Below, piece after piece: positions 45,017-64,000 of a stretch of DNA of 64,000 nucleotides. Positions within the stretch are counted from its first letter, which is position 1. The number at the start of each line of letters is the position of its first letter. This stretch comes from Hormiphora californensis (lineage: Eukaryota > Ctenophora > Tentaculata > Cydippida > Pleurobrachiidae). The translations under genes were made by a program, and so were the position numbers. Below the pieces are notes generated by a model. That model was not told the origin of the DNA and made no database searches. It was given only the letters and a program-made list of their open reading frames with translations. The stretch covers positions 7,347,298 through 7,411,297 of the forward strand of contig CM035353.1 in assembly GCA_020137815.1 (NCBI GenBank). The letters run 5' to 3'.

Positions 45017-48000
45017 CTACGTTTCGCTTTGCAAGTCAGCAGGTTCACAGTCTTGTAGTGATGGTTTGCAGTTCTCCCCCTCACTAGGGACCACGGGCTG
45101 CTGCTGCCCATTACCCCTGAGCTCAGGACTAGTTCTCTCAACCTTAATTGTATCATCAATAACTTGTTCTGGGTATGAGTTCTCATATTGTCTCTGGGGG
45201 GTGTTCTGTTGTTCCTCCCTACTACTGCACTCCCCCTGATCTTGAGGAGGGACACTAAAGGGAACATTGTACTGAAACCTCTGCTGCATGTCATCCTCTC
45301 CTTGCTGATCCACATGTTGTTGAGGGCCGGGGAACTGGTCGTTGTAGCTTCCTGTTGGTGAGCCATCGTGGTTGTAGTGGACGGGAACTGGTACAGCAAC
45401 CGCCTGGGTGAGGAAGGAAAGGTTAGAAACCAAGAATCCCGGGAGAGAAAAAGAGACACATAAATTAAAAACATCTTGAAACTAAAAACCATCCTGAAAT
45501 CAAAACCTCATTACATTACCTGTGATGCAGCTGCGATGAGTGCTCTCATGGATGATGTTGTATAGAAGGCAGCAGCAGGGGGTGAGCTAGAGCTCTGGTC
45601 ACCGTCCTGATTATAACCCTCTTGGTCGGGGGCAGGAGAGGGGGTGTAGGAGAATGAGCCAGATCCTGGGGGAGAGGGAGGGGGTTATACAGATCTGGGG
45701 GGGGGGGGGGGAGGGGGGCAGGAGAGGGGGTATAGGAGAAAGAGCCGGATCCTGGGGGAGAGGGAGGGGGTTATACAATATACATACCTTATATACATAT
45801 CTTATTAATATTATAACTGATCTGGGATGTATATCACATAATGGCTTGTTTTGTTCAAACCCATTTGGGTCGAACAAGGAAAATAATGGCCATAATGGTC
45901 GTGATACAATTACAATTCAAGTATACCCCATAGTTCCTGCCCCATATATAATAGATGTTTGACTAACCTGGCATGAAGTTGTTGGTATACTGGGGTGGTA
46001 TAACATACTCTGGGATAACAGATTGACTATCAGTGTCATAACCGTCACATTGCATCCCAATACTTCTTGTCTCGAGAGGTTCAGGGCTTACACTCCTGCA
46101 GGAATTGACACCATATATCAGGGGGAATCAGGGGAATATAGTTTTGTCCTCTTTGTTTGAGTACATAAGATGGTTGAAGCACAAAGAGGAATATAAATAT
46201 ACAGAGGAATAACAGCCGGGGCGGGGTCCTGGGGAAGGGGAGCTAGAGGGGTCCTGGGGGCGTGGGAGGGGAGCTGGAGGGGGCCTGGAGGGGAGGGGGG
46301 TTACTTACGATGAATGGTTGTTGTTGGGTGGCCGAATATCTGGGGTTGTGGAAACGACTTTGCCAGTCTTCATCTTTCTATGGGGTCTCTTTCTCACTAG
46401 TAACTTAATCTTCTCGTGCTCGTGGTGAGGGTTCACACACCTGAGGGAGGAGGAGGACTGTAAGAAGACATCAGGGGGGGGGGGCTGAAAGAAAATATCA
46501 GGGGGGATGGTTTAGAGGGCTTGTAGAGGCCAGGGGGATATAGGGAGGAACATTGCAGTAGAGGGGAAATGGATGGGGAACATTGTAGAGTTCAGTGGTA
46601 TGAAGGTTGTGGGACACCCTGTATTACCCAAACACCTACGTAGCGGTGCAGTGTATAGTATCGGGAGGGAGGGTCTTCATAACACGCTCTAGCATCTCCG
46701 TATAGACTGGATCGTGGGGTTGTCGGCAGAAGATGTATGTTAACCTCTTATCAGGGTTATGCACCAGAATACCTTTACTGTAGTAGAACCTGCAGAATCA
46801 GGTTATAGTGTGAGGGTAGAACAATATGAAATAGCTACAACAATACTATTTGTTCACCACATCCTTCTATTTTATTATTGCGGATGGGTTTGAAAATGAA
46901 AGATTGTAAATGCAGGGTATATAGGTAAAAGATCAGCTCCTTACCTCATAGATCGGCTAAACTTATCGAATGTCATTTGGTCTCGTTTCTTGCACAGTCC
47001 CCATTGTCGGGCTGCCTCCTTCTGGTCAAGTACCTTGAACTCCAGATCATTGCCAGTCCACCTGGGAAGGGAGAACTAATATAAATACTAGATATATTCT
47101 AAACGGATCCAATCTATATACACTGAGTATATAACTGAGTACAAGTTGTGACATGTGTGTCCTACCTGATCCAACTTCGACACCGTTGGTCCTCCAGTTT
47201 TCTCATCAGAAACTGCCACAGCGCTGTTCCGTTTGCAATTTGTTCTGCGGAGCAGGGGATTAGTATGGGTCCGCACAGAATGATCAGATCAAATACCAGC
47301 TTGATCAACAATTCAGGGACCTAGGTATAACTCTTGTACAACAGAGGGGGGTTGTCATGGTGACAACGCCGAACTGTACCTTCTTTTGTGGTCCTCCGTT
47401 CATATTTTCTCTTCTTCCTCGGCATCTCAGGGTTTAGAAGTGCGGTTGGGGGTGCGGCAGGGGCTGCGACATGTGGTATCGCCCTGTTCCTATCTTGTGC
47501 ACTGCATGTATTATACCCTGCACCTGATGTACTGGCTGCTTTCCTCTTCTCTTTAGCAACAGCCGTGCTTTGACTGAGGAAATAAGGGGTTAGAGAGGGT
47601 CAATGTGTTATATCTCTGATCTAAGCTAAATCTACAAATTCATCCCCCATCCCATAACACCCCCCCCCCCCAACAAACTACTAACACACTGCCAATGAAC
47701 TAATCAATGTGCCTACATGAAGGAAGGTCTAAACCAGGAATCTGATGGTCCAGTCTCCCCTCTCTGTAGCCTTTCAGCAGCCTGCTGAAGGTCAGCAGCC
47801 AGAGAACACAAACTCTCAGCTAGCAGTTCTGCTGCCTCAGTTATTTCAATCTTGATGGGAGGTGTTTCTGGTGGGGCTGCTGCTGGGGTGGAGGGAGGAC
47901 TGTAGGTCTCTGTTTTTGGTGGCGCTTCTGAAGTCATTGTCCTTTCGGGGGTTTGGAGAGTAAAGAGACACATAATTAATTACAGATATTGAATAAGTGG

Positions 48001-48204
48001 TATCAATGCAATAAAAGCAGCAGTAGGATTTATGAAATAAGGTTCACTTGAGGAAGTCAAACTACTGTCACAGCAAAGCAGCAGTAGGATTTATGAAATA
48101 AGGTTCACTAGAGGAAGTCAAACTACTGTCACACCTAAAAAGGAAGTGAAAGAGTTTCGGAGAAGTTTGAATTTGCGTATGTGCGTGTTGTATTACCAGA
48201 AGAT

Positions 48205-48237
<33 letters not shown>

Positions 48238-49932
48238 TTTTTATTTCTCTATCTCTCTTTCTCACTTCTCGCTACTCAAGCAACTAGTCAAGCAACTACA
48301 AGTGAAGGACAGAAAAGCAGAGAGAGAGAGAGTGAGATCTCACTCATGAGAGAGATGGAGAGAGAGATGGAGAGCGAGAGATGGAGAGCGAGAGATGGAG
48401 AGCGAGAGAGTGAGAGAATCAGAAAGTGAAAATAACTGTTACGCTGCACGATGAACGAACGCTAGTTGACAGAGAAGAGAGAGAGAGAGAGCGAGAGAGA
48501 GAGAGGAAGTGAAAACAACATTGTACCCTCAGGCCATGATCATAATGAGCTCCCATTATTTCTTTTTTATTAGAAACATTATTTCTGACTTTGAAGAAGA
48601 AAGCAAAAGTAAGACAAGCTTCTTGAGCTGCGCTTGCAACCCCTATTTTTAACTGACCCTCGCTGCTTGCACGACAAAGAATTTTAGATAAAGTGAACGC
48701 TGAACAGGCAGTAAAAATGACTTACAAAATGCTAAACTATTACAGGTCTATTTACAAAATTGTGAGACCTTGCTGTTCCGGTTTTAGGTTAAAGTTCGCA
48801 CACGCTTTCTAAATCTCTCTCTCTCCATCCTTCTCTATAGTCTATATGTCTTCTTTCTGAGTCCAGTAGCACGTTGACAAGAAGTGCACCGGAGCTAAAA
48901 AGAGAAAGCAAAAGTGGAAAATGGAGACATAATTCATTGAACAAAATAATGAAGTTTGATTTTGAAGTGGACAAAAACGGAAAGAAAAAAGAAGAGTGGC
49001 CGTGAACTAAAAATGAATATTTATGAAGGTGTAACAGTGGGTACAGTATATTTAGGGTGTAGACTGCAGCAGTATAGGTAGAGCCAGACTCCAGAGATAT
49101 ACCTACTACACCTCTCGGCTCTCATATATACATGTACATGTCAGCTAGACTTGTATAAAGTTGGTAATTACACAATATCTTCTCAGGCTATCTACACACA
49201 CAATCAAATTGGACCTCACAGCTGCTCAAGCAGAGCTTGCATATCACACAAGGGAGAGGGAGGGGGTAACTGTAATGCTATGGAGGGGAGTGAGATGGAG
49301 AACTATAGAACTGTTCTTCTTCTTCCTATACACATCACATGACCAACAGTGTGGGGGATAGGAAGCTGATTATACCACGTGATATTGCACGTGCACACCA
49401 TCTGTATCACGTGGGTGTGAAAATATATCGAAAATGGCCACACAGCTGCCTAGCTGTTCCACTATATTGAAAAAGGCTCATGTCTGAAGATATTGGAACC
49501 AAAAACTACAATGTATCGATTGAGGGGGATGCAGCCTGAGAACCAGCTTCAATAATTGGTGTCCAGGCGAATATCTGGGGTGATTCAAAAGTCGGTAGAC
49601 CCCTCCCCGTCTATAACAGCTAAAGGTTCATAGCGAACCACTAACTTCATCAATCATCTATAATAGAGCTACCAGATATTAAAATAGCATTAACATAAAA
49701 GAAAAGGTGTGCAAAGGTGTGCAACAAAGCAATTTTAAGTATGTATAAAGAAAGCAATTTATTACACCCAATATGATATTGAATATGTAATGGGAGGCAG
49801 CTAGCAAATCAGTATCTGGCTATAAAAACAGCTCTATCTATATCGTGGGACAAAGGTCTTATACCAGCACCTTTAACTTTAGAAGCACACAGATGCAGTA
49901 CTCTGAACAACTGAGAGCATATGCAGCATCCC

Positions 49933-50002
<70 letters not shown>

Positions 50003-51307
50003 TCTCTCTCACAGCTAGGTGTATTGCAGCAGTTCTGCACGTGACAGGGGTGTACCGCAAATTACAGTCCCATATATGGAATAATTGGCCCACGTGATCT
50101 GCGATATTACTTCCTATGCTGCTACATATAGGAAGTAAGGATTAACTGTCTCTCTCTCTATCTGAGAGAGAGTATCTCTCTCTATCTTTCTCTCACTTTC
50201 TCTTTCTCTCACTTTCTCTCTCTCCCTCTCTTTTCATATTCTGCCTGGCATGATATCTCCCTCTCTCACTCACGCTCAGCAATTACTATGAGTTCGAAAC
50301 AAAATGTACTATTTGCACATTGTACAATAGCTGGAATACATTGAGTACACAGATTTGTGAGAAATGATCCTGCTGCCGCTTGTCAGGCACTGACTGTTAT
50401 ACATCGCGCAACCCGGTGCGAAGAGGACGGTCTTATATGAGAAAGAAAGAACGCTATGATTATGTGTGCAGTAGCTATCACAAGTCAAGCTGCTACTGTA
50501 TAATATTAGGAATCTCAAAATAATACCAAAAAAGGAAACAACTTTCTAGATGCCTTGTCTCAACCCATTTTCATCCTAACTGCTAACTTCATGCCACCCA
50601 AAGCTATTCCATATATGGAGTTAACAAGGAGACAGACTCAGAATTAAGGAGCTGTCTCCCTGCTGTCTCCATATATGGAGTTAACAAGGAGACAGACTCA
50701 GAATTAAGGAGCTGTCTTCCTGCTGTCTCCAGGCGAGACAATGACAACTCTTCCCTTGCTCGACCGCGCCCCGAGTTAGAACTTGGTTACGAAATAACCC
50801 CTCGCGACCTTGGCGCGCTGGCAAGGGAGGGGTTACTTCGTGACCGTCCAAGGTTAGAACATTACAACTCAAACCCTGAGCTGATATATCGAACAGTGAG
50901 ACTTGCTACAATACACTGTTTTACACAGCAACTGTTTCGCTAAGGAAAAAAACAAGAAAAGCTGCAAAAGTGCGAGTGTGGGCAAGTAAAACGACCGGAA
51001 GTAGAAGTAAGAAAACACTCTTTCCGTGAACTGTGAGAGGAATAGAGAGAGACAGAGCTGAGGGAGAGAGAGAGAGAGAGAGAGGGGGCGGGTTGATACA
51101 GAGAAAAAGAGAAATAAATAACTATTATAGAGAAAGAGTGAACAGTGAAGGAACAAGTTTCTTAAGAAACTATCAACTCTGCAGAACAACTACTACAACA
51201 GCAGTGCATGTTGCAAGTCTATTGAGTTAAACAAAGGACACATAAAACATATAAACAGGGCCCAAGAGTGGCAGTAGATGTATAATACACTCTCTCTCAC
51301 ACACTCT

Positions 51308-51364
<57 letters not shown>

Positions 51365-52525
51365 CCATTTGGTGTATAGGAAGAAAAATGCGACACCTGT
51401 CTCACTTTCCATGTGTTGAGCAGAGAGCGATGTAGAGAGAGAGTCGAGAGAGAGAGAGAGGCGGAAAGAGAGAATCAACATACACTAGATAATGTACAGT
51501 CTATTCAACTCCAGCTTAGAAACCCACCCTGTACCCCACCCTGTACCCCACCCTGTACCCCACCCTGTACCCCACCCTGTACCCCACCCTGTACCCCATG
51601 CTACAATCACCACCCTGCAACCCACCCTACCACCCTATGCTACAATCACCCACCACCACCCGGAACTAACCTCTTCTTCCGAGACTTGGGTGCCCTGGGT
51701 GTTGGCTGTTGTTGTTGTTGCTGTGGTGGCGGTGGTTGAGGTAGGGAGGGAGGGGGTGAGACCCCGGGGTGCTGCTGCTGCTGTTCAAGACTTGGGATGA
51801 AGTAGGCATCACGGCGGAGTCGCTTCACTGACCTAGGGGAAGAATCAGATGAAATATATGAATCATATGAGAAACATATTTTAGACAGATATATGAGATA
51901 ATAATTGCCCAATAATTGAACATACATTTTGTTGATAGAATACCATCACAAAATATTTGGAGTTTGAGCGACATAATCTGTACCTGATAAACATGGGTGG
52001 AACGACCTGATCTGTACCTGATAAACATGGGAGGAGAACTGGAGAGTAGGCCCAGTTGTCCAGGTGGTCCAGGGCTGATATCATGGTGTTGTGGGTGGTG
52101 TTCGTGATCTGGGTCCTTAGGATGAGCAAACACGGGTCCATGGTAGTAGGCAGTGGCATTAACCCGCTGGGTCATGTACTGATCGTACATAAACAATTGG
52201 TCTGCGGGGGAGCGGTTTATTTGAAGCTAGCTAAACTGGAATTCATGTACACCGATAATAATTCTTATTCATTCTATCATTTGACGTAACCATGGTAACC
52301 ATGTTGGTTACAAAGTCACCCCTTTTATTGCGATATTAACGCGGAGGGGTAATTTCATAACCATGGTAACCATGCATTCTATCCTTTATCGTAACCATGG
52401 TAACCATGGTAACTGCACGCACCTTTGGTAGGTAGGACAGCATTCAGCCAGGTGGTTGGGAATGGTATTGGGGGTACACCCTTTTCCTTTCCATCTTGCT
52501 CCATATTGGGAGAGGGGTATTCCAT
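45017..52525 (-). CDS. ETS-domain transcription factor, 12 exons
   Basis: Exons on the minus strand: 52423-52525, 52018-52201, 51671-51832, 47717-47941, 47380-47573, 47166-47244, 46945-47061, 46640-46789, 46309-46440, 45968-46095, 45520-45665, 45017-45403. They join in frame to 668 residues. The ETS DNA-binding domain is at about 291-375: ALWQFLMRKLED, then WTGNDLEFKVLD, then FDKFSRSMRFYYSKGI and RLTYIF. Both recognition-helix arginines of the SRxxRxYY motif are present. A basic patch MPRKKRKYERR precedes it. N- and C-terminal parts are Pro/Gln/Ser-rich, as in activation or repression domains. It should bind GGA(A/T) sites in the nucleus. The start at 52525 has a good context; an ATG at 47937 could be an alternative start. 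The ETS subfamily is unclear. Confidence 0.88.
45665..45765. repeat. Duplicated acceptor region of ETS exon 11
   Basis: On the minus strand CTCCCCCAGGATC followed by TGGCTC (true exon start, 45665) is preceded about 90 bp upstream by a near copy, CCCCCAGGATCCGGCTC. The intervening C run and GGGGGCAGGAGAGGGGG stretch also repeat. Only the downstream copy leads into the full exon. Confidence 0.75.
48014..48135. repeat. 60-bp tandem duplication
   Basis: The block beginning AAAGCAGCAGTAGGATTTAT and ending CAAACTACTGTCACA occurs twice in a row with one or two differences, inside the large ETS intron 3. Confidence 0.9.
49929..50000. repeat. (CT)n microsatellite in ETS intron 3
   Basis: About 34 CT units with a few TT or CC interruptions. 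Confidence 0.9.
50608..50730. repeat. 60-bp tandem duplication
   Basis: CCATATATGGAGTTAACAAG through GGAGCTGTCT occurs twice with a 60-bp period, in ETS intron 3. Confidence 0.9.
50782..50858. mobile_element. Mini hairpin element (GGTTACGAAG family), copy 2
   Basis: Left TTGGTTACGAAATAACCCCT and right AGGGGTTACTTCGTGACC are inverse of each other. The loop (CGCGACCTTGGCGCGCTGGC) differs from the other two copies. Confidence 0.6.
51307..51362. repeat. (CT)n microsatellite in ETS intron 3
   Basis: About 26 CT units. Confidence 0.9.
51525..51600. repeat. 12-bp minisatellite near ETS exon 3
   Basis: Six units of CCACCCTGTACC, just downstream of the exon 3 donor on the minus strand. Confidence 0.9.
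51981..52030. repeat. Tandem duplication of the ETS exon 2 donor
   Basis: On the minus strand CCCATGTTTATCAG followed by GTACAGAT occurs twice, 34 bp apart. The upstream copy (exon end 52018) is the one that keeps frame with exon 3; using the second would shift the frame. Confidence 0.8.
52303..52366. mobile_element. Mini hairpin element (GGTTACGAAG family), copy 3
   Basis: TTGGTTACAAAGTCACCCCT pairs with AGGGGTAATTTCATAACC. The loop is unrelated to the other copies. It lies in ETS intron 1. Confidence 0.6.
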
Positions 52526-53238
52526 CTTGGGCCTGCAGTAAAGATGGGAATAGCAAACCAATAAAACACCGCCCATCTTACCCCCTCCGCCCTCGCCTCT
52601 CAAGGACTACCATGTCCGTCCAGTGTTCCCCACCATAACATCCCCCACCTCGCCTTTCTTCATTCCCTCCCTCTCTTATCTTTCCTGTCCATTATCATTA
52701 TCATCCCCCACCTCGCCCATCTTCATTCCCTCCCTCTCGGATCTTTTACCCATCATCATTAAATGATCCCGTTAGACCATCTCCTAGTCAAAAAGTTTAG
52801 ACAGGTGCCTTTACCCTCTACATAACGAGATAATGACTTTATCTCCCTCCGTGTCTTGTAAAAACTTTCCTAACCCTATATGTTATATTATCTCTGTCCT
52901 GATCTAAAACTACCTGTTCTAGAGGGCAGTAAAACTATTAGCACGTGGGAAGTGAGCCATCGTTAAATGAGGCAACTCCTTATCTCCCATTGGCCCATCT
53001 AACATTGTACGTGTCTCTAGTTGCTTGAAGCAACTTTTGAATAACTGTTTATACATCTCTTAGTTCCTTTCATTTGGTAGACTTTATACATCTCTTAGTT
53101 CCTTTCATTTGGCAGGCCCAGAAACTGACATCTTTACCTCCAAACCAGGCACGGCTTAGATCTACTATATATATACTAATTAGCTACCCTGGACCTGCAT
53201 CTCCTAATCATTAAGAAATAACATCAGCCGAAAGGTCA

Positions 53239-60119
<6,881 letters not shown>

Positions 60120-61648
60120 TACCTGGAGCATTTTACAGGGATTGGTAATGGAGGGGTGAGGAGATAGAGAGAGAGGGACGAGAGAAGGATCAAGGGGGAG
60201 AGATGGAGGGGTGAGGAGAGAGGGAGGGGAGAGGGGTGGTAGACATGAGATGTCGACGAGTCACAACCTGGGCGGCATGGGTTGGAAATCAAGAGGTCGA
60301 GAGAGGGGCTGGGAGATGGAGTGAAAGGTGAAGAGGAGAGGCAGGGTTACGGAGAGAAAGAGGGAAATGAAAGGGATCAGGGCAAATATTATTTTTGTGG
60401 TAATCAACTTCGACCAAAAACATGGCTAAAACACCCACTACCCACTGTCATTTAGCATTGTGGACCACTGCAACACAAACTAACAATCAAACATATCTAG
60501 TGCCTGAAAAGTTGAAATGAATGTATCACCTTCTGTGCCCTAATAATTCAATTTGGCATCTCATAGTTTTTTCACTTTCGTGTTTTGGTTTTGACTTAAT
60601 ATGACACTGGCCAGCATCTATAGCTACATAGCGACCACAGAGATCCCCTGATAAAATGTCTACATGGATAGCAATTTCGACTGATCGAATGACACACACA
60701 GTCACATCGACGCACTAACAATCTAATTAGACTTGGAAAGACACTATAAAATGTTACATTTTATTTCCTTCAATCAAAAAGGAAGAAGACAGTACCCTGT
60801 ATCAAAAAGGGAAAAAGACAACACCTTCTATTAAACAGGAAAAAGACAACACCTTCTACTAATCCACGGTAAAAAGACAACACCAAGACACAGCAGAATT
60901 GTTATCTGAAGGGAAGAGCTAGGTGCCCAAGGGTAGCTTGTGTGCTCAAATTACAAGCTAAAAGAGTGCGTGTGTGCGATAAAAATGTGCACTGGTTACA
61001 GTGACACGTAGCGAGGTATACTATAACAGGGGAGAGGGGGGACATGGAACCATCATGAACATAATAATAGACTAAAGAATCATAGAGGATATATTCCCTA
61101 TCAACCACAGTAGTTATCTATAGAATCATGTACTTTTGATAATACAGTGAATTATGTAGTACCGCCATGTCAGTTAAAATACAAAACCGGGCAAATTTAA
61201 ACTGGCAAAGCAGATCTGTGTGTGTGTAAACTGAAGATCTAAAACATACTCTCAGTGCTGCTTGTAGTGAGGATACGGTATCAGTGAAACAAGGTTGGTC
61301 AGATACCGTATTATTCGGACACCGTATTCCCACTACTAATGAGCAACAACAACTTGGTTGTGTGTACAAGAAATCAACAACGAAATCATACAGTGTGGTG
61401 TCATAGTATGACACCATCATCAAATGATTCATGAAATGTCTAGTGTCTACCAATTGTTGCAAGAGTGCAAATAAAAACTGGAACTTATATCCCACTACTA
61501 CCCCGCGTGGATGAATCACATGAACTGAATCTTGTGAAGGATTGTTACAATGTTAGAAGGGACACATGTGGCATCTCATGGAAGAGCGGTAAATCAAGAC
61601 GATTATCTGGCAGGTATATGTGTTACGGTACCGGGAGGAACACACGCC

Positions 61649-61649
<1 letters not shown>

Positions 61650-61735
<86 letters not shown>
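61650..61735. repeat. (GA)n microsatellite
   Basis: About 42 GA units, followed 80 bp later by a CT tract with which it could pair. Confidence 0.9.
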
Positions 61736-61742
<7 letters not shown>

Positions 61743-61811
61743 CGTGTATTGTAGTAAGATGATAGCAAATAAAAGTAGCTTCTACATATCTTCTACTCAA
61801 TCACTTTTCGT

Positions 61812-61816
<5 letters not shown>

Positions 61817-61877
<61 letters not shown>

Positions 61878-61894
61878 ACTCTCACTCTCTCTCT
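61817..61894. repeat. (CT)n microsatellite
   Basis: About 28 CT units, then CTCACT variants. Confidence 0.9.
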
Positions 61895-62123
61895 CACCCT
61901 CATTGCTACTCATAACAACAATTGCAGGACGGGAGTGCATGATCTCTTTAGAAACTCCACGAATCATCAAAACAACAGATTGTGTAACAATTTTCATTTT
62001 TCAATAGAGGCAGCATCAATCGTGTGTAAACCTGGTCTGAGAGGGAGACAAATCTAGTTCCCCTACTATTATACTGGGATTAACAAGACAAAGTTAGCTG
62101 TATTATAACAGTTCACAAACCTA

Positions 62124-63687
62124 CAAGGTGGGCCACGGATTGTTGGTCATGGTTAGCGAGGTGGTGCGTCAAAACGGTGATAGTTGTGAGAATAAAAATT
62201 ATGGGAGCACTCTGGATCAATTCCTTGGTAACTTTTTCTATAATTTTTTGTCAAAAATTCAAAAATTCATTTTTCATTCCTTCATTCATTTCTCGTTCAT
62301 TCATGATGTGAGCATCCTAATTTTCCATCATTATGCTATTTTTCTTTGGCTTGAATTTATCTTTCCAATGAGCACCATGAAAATGAAAATGAAGCACCAA
62401 GTCACTCAGCAGTTGAGAAAATGTTCATGCATGATTTTGGCTCTTTTTGCGATTTTCAAACAGATGTATCACGGCTACCTTTCGTTCAATCTTCTTAAAA
62501 CTTTGGGAAAACATTGGATAAGCAAAGATCTTTGCTCACAAGAAAAATCAAGGCCAAAGGTCAAAGTTCATTTTTCATTTTTGTTAGTTCATTCCGTTCA
62601 TTCAGGAACCAACATCACTAAAGTGATGAAAAGGTTTGTGTTTTGTTTGGCCCATGTCCTGCAATGACAGAGAGGTGTAATAGCGTGTTTCCGGGCTAGT
62701 TTGTGGGTGTCCATGTGATCATGATGATATCTGACACCTTTTCTGAGCCATGATTAAGGGATTTTCTCAAACTCAAGCATGTAACTTGGTTTTTCTGCGA
62801 TTAGTACCGTGCAGAAATGTTATGAGATCTCATAACAACTCAAAAATGATGATTAGCTCAATGAAATGAGTTGATTTATGATGTAATTGTTCGTTTCGTT
62901 CAATTTGACATCGGTTTTAATCTTTTCAATCAGAAATCAACTCATTTCATTGAGCTAATCATCATTTTTGATGTGTTATGAGATCTCATAACATTGCTGC
63001 ACGGTACTAATCGCAGAAAAACCAAGTTACATGCTTGAATTTGAGAAAATCCCTTAATTATGGCTCAGAAAAGGTGTCAGATATCATCATGATCACATGG
63101 ACATCCACAAACTAGCCCGGAAACATGTTATTACACCTCTCTGTCATTGCAGGACATGGGCCAAACAAAACCCAAACCTTTTCATCACTTTAGGGATGTT
63201 GGTTCCTGAATGAACGGAATGAACTAACAAAAATGAAAAATGAACTTTGACCTTTGGCCTTGATTTTTCTTGTGAGCAAAGATCTTTGCTTATCCAATGT
63301 TTTCCCAAAGTTTTAAGAAGATTGAACGAAAGGTAGCCGTGATACATCTGTTTGAAAATCGCAAAAAGAGCCAAAATCATGCATGAACATTTTCTCAACT
63401 GCTGAGTGACTTGGTGCTTCATTTTCATTTTCATGGTGCTCATTGGAAAGATAAATTCAAGCCAAAGAAAAATAGCATAATGATGGAAAATTAGGATGCT
63501 CACATCATGAATGAACGAGAAATGAATGAAGGAATGAAAAATGAATTTTCGAATTTTTGACAAAAAATTATGGAAAAAGTTACCAAGGAATTGATCCAGA
63601 GTGCTCCCATAATTTTTATTCTCACAACTATCACCGTTTTGACGCACCACCTCGCTAACCATGACCAACAATCCGTGGCCCACCTTG
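62124..63687. mobile_element. 1.56-kb near-perfect palindromic element flanked by TA
   Basis: The ends are CAAGGTGGGCCACGGATTG and its exact inverse, with TA at 62122-62123 and 63688-63689. The two arms of roughly 750 bp are almost identical inverses; the centre is near 62905. Each arm carries the same open frame of about 180 codons (read outside-in). It is Phe/His/Lys-rich with no known domain and is probably not a gene. A TA target suggests Tc1/mariner-type mobilisation. The transcript would be a very long hairpin RNA. Confidence 0.88.
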
Positions 63688-64000
63688 TATATAGCAGCAT
63701 AGGTAGCTCTGTATAATAGTACTCGGTAAATATAAGAGGAGCCTGGAGCATAGAACAATTCAGAAGTAGGAAGGCCTTTCCGAATTCCAAGCTTTATACA
63801 GCTCGGATCGGATTTATGTGATCCCATACATACACCTATCAAGTGTCAAAATGCCCCTCAAGTTCCATTCAGTTTTCAATGTAGAGCTGATGTTAGTGTA
63901 ACGGCACACGGGGGAGTTTGTGAGAAAATAACAACGCAACCAGTGATTGTTTATCTAACATCTTACATACACACATGCACCGTACCAACTTTACCATGGG
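63688..64000. other. Right edge of the window
   Basis: No gene or repeat family recognised in this last stretch. Confidence 0.4.

Larger units (their letters stand above)
60120..62123. other. Gene-poor stretch with facing GA and CT tracts
   Basis: No exon supported. It includes the presumed promoter of the minus-strand gene near 60120, a repeated AAAAGACAACACCTTCTA motif near 60810-60880, and the two tracts at 61650-61735 and 61817-61872. Confidence 0.4.

Noticed and set aside
45851-45882. Short inverted GTTCAAACCC / GGGTCGAACAA hairpin, with similar snippets at 4600, 7855, 35325, 50745 and 56740
   Set aside because: Possibly a small dispersed repeat, but copies are too short and diverged to define ends.
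62128-63842. Matching 179- and 232-codon frames in the two arms
   Set aside because: They are the two arms of one palindromic element, with no known domain and low-complexity Phe/His content, so not called as genes.

Overview
This is animal (metazoan) nuclear DNA. Genes are split into many small exons with GT-AG introns, both strands are used, and introns carry many microsatellites, tandem repeats and short inverted-repeat transposons. Gene types (an ETS factor, a two-pore potassium channel, importin-7/8, C2H2 zinc fingers, F5/8C-like secreted proteins) fit an invertebrate metazoan. A sponge or another early-branching animal is possible, but I cannot name the phylum. All exon models come from reading splice sites and phases by eye. 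Wherever I give a complete model, the exon lengths add up to an open frame.

Layout. 176-1615: a fold-back transposon with a pogo-like element nested in it. 1877-3274 (+): an intronless F-box/LRR gene whose tail is cut by a 55-bp insertion. 3810-18265 (+): a 25-exon importin-7/8 gene. Its introns hold three large fold-back elements, arrays of duplicated splice junctions and an antisense gene for a small secreted protein (16127-16844, -). 18591-21569: two large palindromic elements, one carrying a clean Helitron. 21615-23539 (-): a C2H2 zinc-finger gene. 24524-27456 (-): a two-pore potassium channel. 27457-37198: mostly repeats, a second Helitron and a weakly supported minus-strand gene (32269-36034). 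37199-42947: a damaged retroelement with a gag-like ORF and a long direct repeat. 45017-52525 (-): a 12-exon ETS-domain gene. 53239-60119 (-): an unrecognised 5-exon gene whose intron hosts a second antisense secreted F5/8C-like gene (53965-54629, +). 60120-64000: no gene seen; a 1.56-kb nearly perfect palindrome with TA flanks lies at 62124-63687.

The genes do not form an obvious pathway. Three patterns stand out. Tandem duplications repeatedly cover exon-intron junctions (at least seven cases in three genes). Two unrelated host genes each carry an antisense, intron-nested gene for a small secreted F5/8C-like protein. There is also a dense set of inverted-repeat elements, several with readable target-site duplications or an 'empty site' preserved in the opposite arm.
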